Positions 7,260-11,557 of a stretch of DNA of 13,656 bases are shown here, one piece after another. Where the stretch lies: NCBI GenBank assembly GCA_902477645.1, contig CABSIA010000078.1:1-13656 (forward strand). The letters run 5' to 3'. Position numbers and translations under genes: made by a program. The stretch comes from an uncultured Prevotella sp. (GTDB lineage: Bacteria; Bacteroidota; Bacteroidia; Bacteroidales; Bacteroidaceae). Every line of letters begins with the position of its first letter. The first letter of the stretch is position 1. A model generated the notes under the pieces. The model searched no databases. It was not told the DNA's origin and saw nothing but the letters and a program-made list of their open reading frames with translations.

Positions 7260-7370
7260 ATGATAGTGCGTAAATTAAAGATTAACAGTGAGTTGGAGGA
7301 TAGTATGTTCCTATTCGGCAAGAACTTCATCTACCTCCCATGCCTGCAGGTGCTTTATCCCGTCGCGTGA
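7260..7370 (+). pseudogene. 5' remnant of a second ATPase gene (AAA_14/DUF4143 type), cut before Walker A
   Basis: The ATG at 7260 opens a 36-codon frame. Its first 20 residues, MIVRKLKINSELEDSMFLFG, look like the beginning of a single-domain AAA ATPase of the DUF4143-associated type, in which FLFG is the strand just before the Walker A loop. After residue 20 (base 7319) the frame reads KNFIYLPCLQ and stops at 7370; this part is the antisense of the 3' end of the intact ATPase gene (7311-8585, minus strand). The gene was therefore severed, probably by recombination or deletion joining it to the other gene's 3' end. Its promoter and tandem-repeat leader remain intact upstream. The family assignment rests on recognition of a short N-terminus and is moderately sure. 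Confidence 0.55.
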
Positions 7371-8585
7371 GGGCAGCTGAATTTCGTCAAGCGACACCAC
7401 GTACTTCTCGTAGTTATCGGGGATAGCTTCGAGCGAGGCATATTCGCGCGTTATGGTAGCCTCGTCATACAGCATGTATGTGCTCTGAAGATAGACCACA
7501 CGGCTGCTGCGGCGTGCCACGAAATCCACCTCACGGCCGCGTATGTCGCCCACCATCACTTCATATCCGTTGCGCCGGAGGTCGATATAAAGCAGATTTT
7601 CAAGTTCGTAACCGGCACCGTGGGCAAAGCCTTGATAGAGATAGTTGCGGAAACACAAGTCGTTGGAATAGTATTTGCATACTCCGCCTATCGTCTCCTT
7701 GCCCTGTATGTTGTATCGCTCAACACGGTGTATCAGGTAGGCTTCGGACATGAAGTCGAGATATTGCGATATCTTCTCGAAACTCACCTTGCGGCCGATG
7801 CCCTTATAGTATTTCACAATGCTGTTGACGGAAAACAGTTTTGACGTATTGTTGGTTATGTAGACGAACAGGTCTTCAAGCAGGCGCGTGTCGCTCACCT
7901 TATACCTTTGTATAATGTCGCGCAGCAGCAGCGTGTCTTTCAGCGAAGACACATAATTGCGTCTCACCTCCTCGTCGGGAAGGTTGAACAGCTCGGGCAT
8001 GCCTCCCGTCTTCATATATTCAAGATATGTCTGCCTGCCGGCGGCGTGTCCGGTGATGCCGGCATACTCACGGAATGAGAACGGGAACACTTCAAACTTC
8101 ACATACCTGCCGGAGAGCATCGTGGCGAGTTCGCCGGAAAGCAGGCGCGAGTTTGAGCCGGTGATGAAGAACTCGTATTCGTGAGTGAAGTCCTGGGAGT
8201 AAGCATTTACAAACCGTTCCCATCCTTCCACGTTCTGGATTTCGTCGATGAAGATGTAAATGTGTCCTGCGGGCTTCATCTGCTCCTCATACAGCCTGAC
8301 TATGTCGCGCAAGTCATCATCCGTCTTGACAAATTCAAATCCGGCAAGGTCGAGGTTCAATATCAAGATGTTACGCACATCCACTCCGCCGTCGGCCAGC
8401 TGCTTGGCTATCTGACGCAGGATATAGCTCTTGCCCGAGCGCCGTTGGCCAGTGATAACCTTCACCAGCCTGTTGCCGATGTATTTTGTTATCTTTTCCA
8501 CATATTCATGGCGTACATAGCCCATGGCCGGAGCATTGCCGTCCCACAGGTTAAACCTCCTTATGGCCGTAAATCTTTCATCCAT
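7311..8585 (-). CDS. AAA-family ATPase of the AAA_14/DUF4143 type
   Basis: A 424-residue soluble protein. Walker A GQRRSGKS (46-53), Walker B IYIFIDE (109-115, Asp114-Glu115), and a sensor-like FITGSNSRLL follow in order. The C-terminal half is DUF4143-like, and near residue 352 it has EVDFVA followed by VVYLQ, the pattern of a PD-(D/E)XK nuclease-like fold that the family usually carries. The cellular role of these proteins is not established; they are common, often in many copies, in Bacteroidetes and are found in accessory DNA. I chose the ATG at 8585 (MDERF), which has GGAAAAA at a suitable distance; the frame extends to a TTG at 8603 that overlaps the -7 box. It sits between TolC and the fusion protein of the same pump, where it has no obvious functional link, and looks inserted. 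Confidence 0.85.
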   Translation of the reverse strand: MDERFTAIRRFNLWDGNAPAMGYVRHEYVEKITKYIGNRLVKVITGQRRSGKSYILRQIAKQLADGGVDVRNILILNLDLAGFEFVKTDDDLRDIVRLYEEQMKPAGHIYIFIDEIQNVEGWERFVNAYSQDFTHEYEFFITGSNSRLLSGELATMLSGRYVKFEVFPFSFREYAGITGHAAGRQTYLEYMKTGGMPELFNLPDEEVRRNYVSSLKDTLLLRDIIQRYKVSDTRLLEDLFVYITNNTSKLFSVNSIVKYYKGIGRKVSFEKISQYLDFMSEAYLIHRVERYNIQGKETIGGVCKYYSNDLCFRNYLYQGFAHGAGYELENLLYIDLRRNGYEVMVGDIRGREVDFVARRSSRVVYLQSTYMLYDEATITREYASLEAIPDNYEKYVVSLDEIQLPSRDGIKHLQAWEVDEVLAE

Positions 8586-8600
8586 ATACGAATTTTTCCG

Positions 8601-8630
8601 CAAAACTAATCATTTATTCGTAATTTCAAG
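8601..8630 (-). promoter_or_regulatory. Promoter of the intact AAA_14/DUF4143-type ATPase
   Basis: On the minus strand TAGTTTTG (8601-8608) fits TAnnTTTG exactly. CTTG (8627-8630) at 18 bp is close to the -33 TTTG. The start codon at 8585 implies a very short leader. Inverted repeats lie immediately upstream. Confidence 0.5.
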
Positions 8631-8648
8631 AATATTTTCGCTAAAAGT

Positions 8649-8711
8649 TTCGTGTGTACACGAATTTCTTTGAGATTTGAGGAAAATATTCGTACCGGCA
8701 CGAATATTTTC
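8649..8711. promoter_or_regulatory. Two inverted repeats (putative operators) upstream of the ATPase gene
   Basis: First: TTCGTGT-gt-ACACGAA (8649-8664), perfect 7-bp arms. Second: GAAAATATTCGT-accggc-ACGAATATTTTC (8682-8711), perfect 12-bp arms. Both share the core TTCGT/ACGAA. The half-site-like stretch GAATATTTTCG occurs at 8630-8640 and again at 8702-8712. The array sits just upstream of the promoter, a fitting place for a dimeric regulator, possibly the ATPase system itself. No regulator can be named. Confidence 0.6.
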
Positions 8712-8743
8712 GTCTTATATGAGGTGCAGTCTTACTAAGAGTG

Positions 8744-8781
8744 AGACTATAGGGCCGATACATGTGGTGACCCTATAGTCT
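8744..8781. terminator. Hairpin downstream of tolC-like gene, possible terminator
   Basis: AGACTATAGGG (8744-8754) and CCCTATAGTCT (8771-8781) are perfect 11-bp inverted arms around a 16-nt loop. A T-rich tract (TTTCTTTTTC) follows on the plus strand, not on the minus strand that carries the TolC transcript, so it would be intrinsic only for plus-strand RNA. It lies 66 bp beyond the TolC stop and could still act as a 3'-end stabiliser or mark an old element boundary. Confidence 0.45.
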
Positions 8782-8846
8782 TTCTTTTTCCATCATAAAT
8801 ACTGAGTAGTAAGTTCAGAGATGAAGCAAAAGTTGTCTGTCGATTC

Positions 8847-10124
8847 TTAATTGTTCTTTGTATATTTCAGGTTGTAGCTCTCCTGCAGCATCAGTATGGT
8901 GTGAGTGGCGAGGTCTATGCGCGACTGGTTCTCACGTGTTATCTCCTGCAGCAGATTGTCGGTATCAATTATTCCGTGATCCAGTTTCGACTCTGCCGCC
9001 GTTCTCACATCCTGCCGCAACCGCACAATCTCTTTGTCGCCCTCTATCATCTTCCTGTATTTCTCTATTCCGCCGACATGCTGAATTTCCGTCAGACGGC
9101 TGTTGAACAGAAACGTCTCACGTGCCGTCTCTATCAGTCCGCGCCGGGCGGTGAGCTGAGCCTTGTCGTTTTTTCTTGTGTACAAAGCCCCGATGTTCCA
9201 CGACAGCCGCACTCCTGCCATTCCGCTCAGTTTCCAGTCGCGGCTCATCATGGCCTCAAACTGGTTGTAGCCCGGGTAGCCGTAAAAGCCTTGTGCAAAG
9301 AGACTGAGCTTTGGCAGCAGGCGTGAGCTCAACAGACTTTCCTGAGCGTTGGCAAGTTCAATCTGCGAGTTGAACAGATACAGCTCCGGGCGGTTGTTTC
9401 CCTGTGTTGTGACCGTGATATCCTGTGGCTGTTCAAGACTTGTGACTTTTTTACCTATGAACACCGACAGCATGTCCGTAAGGCTTTTTCTCGACGATGA
9501 AAGCTCCACCGACTGCTGCTCCGCCCTCAGTTTCTCCGCCCTCAGCGTGTTTACGTCGCACAGCATGGCTGTGCCGTGGCTGAGCATGGCGGTCAGCTTG
9601 CCGAGGCTCGACTGCAACAAAGTCTGCAAATCCCGGTTCAGCTTTATTTTCTCGTCAAGGAGCAATATTCCGAAATACAGGTCGTTAATTCTCTGGCGCA
9701 CGGCATACATGTCGGTTGCGGCCTGCGCCGTCTGCACCTCGCCCTCTATCCGCGCCACGCTCTTCTGTCCGCTTATGGCTCCGCCGTCATAAACAGTCTG
9801 GCTCAGGTCTATGCCTACCCGGTATTGGTCTCTCCTGAGTCCTCTCATGCCGAAGCCCCGCTGGCTGAGCACATCTCTCAGAGGGTCGGGCAGCGCCATC
9901 ACGTCGCTCTGATAAGTTGCCTGCGCCACGGCCGAAATCTGCGGAAGCCATCCTTTCGCAATGTTGCTGACGTTATAGTCTGTAGACAGCCTCACCAAGT
10001 CGTACTGCCTGATTAGCGGATAGTTCTCCTGCGCCAGTTTCTGGCACTCGTCGAGCGTCATCGTCTGTGCCAGTGCCGACAATGGCAGGAGCAACAGGAT
10101 TAGAATTGTTTTGATATGTTTCAT
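8847..10124 (-). CDS. TolC-family outer-membrane efflux protein
   Basis: A 425-residue outer-membrane channel of the OEP family. A Sec signal peptide MKHIKTILILLLLPLSALA (1-19) is followed by QTMTLDECQKLAQENYPLI, the usual OEP opening. Long amphipathic helices alternate with two pairs of beta segments (for example VGIDLSQTVYDGG near 103-115 and GVRLSWNIGALYTRKND near 303-319), in line with the duplicated TolC architecture. The length is normal. It most likely forms the outer channel of the tripartite exporter encoded at 1726-6800: same strand, near-identical promoter block, no other pump in view. The two parts are separated by the ATPase insert. The -7 box is at 10148-10155 and the ATG at 10124. 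Confidence 0.92.
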   Translation of the reverse strand: MKHIKTILILLLLPLSALAQTMTLDECQKLAQENYPLIRQYDLVRLSTDYNVSNIAKGWLPQISAVAQATYQSDVMALPDPLRDVLSQRGFGMRGLRRDQYRVGIDLSQTVYDGGAISGQKSVARIEGEVQTAQAATDMYAVRQRINDLYFGILLLDEKIKLNRDLQTLLQSSLGKLTAMLSHGTAMLCDVNTLRAEKLRAEQQSVELSSSRKSLTDMLSVFIGKKVTSLEQPQDITVTTQGNNRPELYLFNSQIELANAQESLLSSRLLPKLSLFAQGFYGYPGYNQFEAMMSRDWKLSGMAGVRLSWNIGALYTRKNDKAQLTARRGLIETARETFLFNSRLTEIQHVGGIEKYRKMIEGDKEIVRLRQDVRTAAESKLDHGIIDTDNLLQEITRENQSRIDLATHTILMLQESYNLKYTKNN

Positions 10125-10137
10125 TGTTGTGTGATGT

Positions 10138-10220
10138 TTATCTTCTGCAAAGATAGGATGATTTTATGAGCTTTTTGTTTCAAATTCCTTATTTTAATTA
10201 TTGATATTGTACGATTGTGC
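10138..10220 (-). repeat. 83-bp promoter block, copy B (upstream of the TolC-family gene)
   Basis: Copy of 6893-6975 with 76 of 83 positions identical and no gaps. It contains TATCTTTG (10148-10155, minus strand). There is no TTTG at the normal distance upstream, and the ACAAT-CGT-ACAAT direct repeat lies at the far end (about 10206-10218), next to the divergent AraC remnant, where an AraC-type activator would be expected to bind. Confidence 0.85.
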
Positions 10221-10253
10221 ATATAATTATCAAATCATTCGGAATTTTATGTT

Positions 10254-10261
10254 TATCTTTG
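10254..10261 (+). promoter_or_regulatory. -7 box of the AraC-type pseudogene
   Basis: TATCTTTG on the plus strand ends 5 bp before the ATG at 10267, so the message would be leaderless or nearly so. I see no TTTG at the standard -33 distance. Confidence 0.45.
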
Positions 10262-10266
10262 CATAT

Positions 10267-10565
10267 ATGAAAAGAAATGTACTGAACGATTTCTCATTGC
10301 AGACAACAGACTTCAGCAGCATAGAGCATCTTACCGATTTGGCTTTTGTCAACGGGCATGTCGCAATGCTTCTCGATATCGGGGCATACCGCAAGAACTT
10401 TGTCAAGGCGGGGCAGCCATACAGGCCAAAGTGATGCTGAAAAACGGGGATATGCCTATCAACGAGATTGCCTTCCCCCTAAACTTCCCCAGCCAGTCGG
10501 CGTTTGGAACATTTTTCAAACGCGAGACGGGCATGTCTCCAAGCGAGTATCAGCGGATGGAATGA
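10267..10565 (+). pseudogene. AraC-family transcriptional regulator, internally deleted and frameshifted
   Basis: Two parts in different frames. The 5' part (ATG 10267, stop at 10432-10434) encodes MKRNVLNDFSLQTTDF and about 40 further residues. The 3' part, in another frame (about 10410-10565), encodes QAKVMLKNGDMPINEIAFPL, then NFPSQSAFGTFFKRETGMSP and SEYQRME: the second helix-turn-helix of an AraC/XylS protein, with the conserved NEIA, FPSQSAF, FKRETGMSP elements, right to the normal C-terminus. A full regulator is near 280-300 residues; here only about 100 codons remain, so roughly 200 codons, including the first helix-turn-helix, are missing. It is divergent from the TolC-family gene and adjacent to the shared promoter block, so it was probably the pump's activator. 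Confidence 0.75.
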
Positions 10566-10638
10566 TTCCTCACAGAGCCTGTTTTTGGGGGCAGCGCATA
10601 CAGGAAATGGGAAAATCAGTTTTGCATCATTGAAGAAC

Positions 10639-10690
10639 CATGCGAAAAAATGCCGCATGCTTCAAACGCCATCGCAACCGCTTGCGATGG
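10639..10690 (+). repeat. Two stacked hairpins after the AraC remnant
   Basis: CATGCG (10639-10644) pairs with CGCATG (10654-10659). Then CCATCGCAA (10669-10677) pairs with TTGCGATGG (10682-10690) around a 4-nt loop. They directly precede the terminator at 10695-10736, giving three hairpins in about 100 bp. Confidence 0.6.
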
Positions 10691-10694
10691 CTCA

Positions 10695-10736
10695 TGCAAC
10701 CGCTTGCAACAGCCAATGCAAGCGGTTGCATTTTTT
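10695..10736 (+). terminator. Intrinsic terminator built from a repeated 14-bp motif
   Basis: TGCAACCGCTTGCA (10695-10708) and TGCAAGCGGTTGCA (10717-10730) are perfect inverted arms with an 8-nt loop, followed by TTTTTT (10731-10736). It would end transcripts from the AraC remnant. Each arm is itself a pseudo-palindrome, and a third copy of the 12-bp core lies at 10674-10685. Confidence 0.8.
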
Positions 10737-11304
10737 AGCTGTGTATAAAACTGTTTTTTTAAAAGATTTTAAAACTGCCGGGGAAATTAAGTACGCACAG
10801 AATTAACTCCACCAACGGGTTGTTAATTATTATTTGCCACATCTCGTAACAGCATGTGCAAAATTACATAAAAATCCCGAATTATAAGCCTGTCGGGATA
10901 AAGAAAATAATTTTCTCATGTTTACCGAAGTATATATAATAACAAAAGTCTTGCTCATTACGGGCGTTTCCAGCTTATTGGAACGCCAAGAATATGCAGT
11001 CTCCGACACATTGCAGAACTGACACTTTGCGGCGGCAACTGCTGTCACATATTTTTTTTTGCCTCAGGATAGGTTTCGGATAGTTTTTGGCTCAATATTT
11101 GTAATGGCTGTATGCCGTGTGCTCTTTGACTTGTTGGAACATTAGGATGGCGGGGTGGAAACCCGCTCTCCCAGCGGCCCCAAAAACAATCTTGTCGGCC
11201 TTTTGTTGTTTGAATGTTCAGGACCGCCGTGTCCTGAATAATGATGCTTGGCGGTGGCGCAGCTGTCACCGGTCTTTTTCATCGGGGAGCTTGTATCTCC
11301 GATT
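10737..11304. other. Gene-free, hairpin-rich intergenic region
   Basis: I see no credible gene here; open frames on both strands lack recognisable features. The structures visible are: ATCCCGA/TCGGGAT arms (10874-10880 and 10893-10899), followed on the minus strand by TTTT and so a weak minus-strand terminator; a bulged stem GGCGTTTCC/GGAACGCC near 10964-10987; GCGGG/CCCGC near 11150-11166; and TTCAGGAC-cgccgt-GTCCTGAA (11217-11238), a perfect 8-bp inverted repeat. It may be decayed mobile DNA. Confidence 0.5.
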
Positions 11305-11501
11305 TTAGGTGGGTTCTATTAATTTCCACCGTCAAAAAGTCAGTAATTATGAGTTGACGTTTTGTCATCTTTTTGTTTCTTTTCGGTCTAAATTGTAAGT
11401 TCCATCGGTCATGTAGCCCGCTACGCTCCCTCTTCAACTTACAATTTATCCTCGAAAATAATCCCAAAATCTGGCAAAGCAAATTAATAGAACCCACCTT
11501 A
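11305..11501. mobile_element. MITE-like element with 18/19-bp terminal inverted repeats and TTA flanks
   Basis: Ends AGGTGGGTTCTATTAATTT (11307-11325) and its exact reverse complement (11481-11499) enclose 155 bp. Taking the element as 11308-11498 (191 bp), it is flanked by TTA on both sides (11305-11307, 11499-11501), the TNA target duplication seen with IS5-family subgroups. No transposase is present. Inside is a second perfect inverted repeat, TAAATTGTAAGTT (11389-11401) with AACTTACAATTTA (11436-11448), and within that GTAGC-cc-GCTAC (11413-11424). The nested structure could also act as an RNA element in the leader of the downstream gene. Confidence 0.6.
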
Positions 11502-11557
11502 ATTTCCTAACCCCGGCACTACGGTGCCCGCAAAAAACACTCAAGAAGATTATTGTG

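Noticed and set aside
10639..10736. The stacked hairpins as a tRNA or known small RNA
   Set aside because: No cloverleaf or T-loop sequence fits; the last hairpin with its T-run is adequately explained as a terminator.
10830..11269. Two short minus-strand frames (about 72 and 74 codons)
   Set aside because: No recognisable domain, start context or promoter; the region is hairpin-rich non-coding DNA.
11279..11497. A 72-codon minus-strand frame within the inverted-repeat element
   Set aside because: It spans both terminal repeats and resembles no transposase; explained by the MITE-like element.
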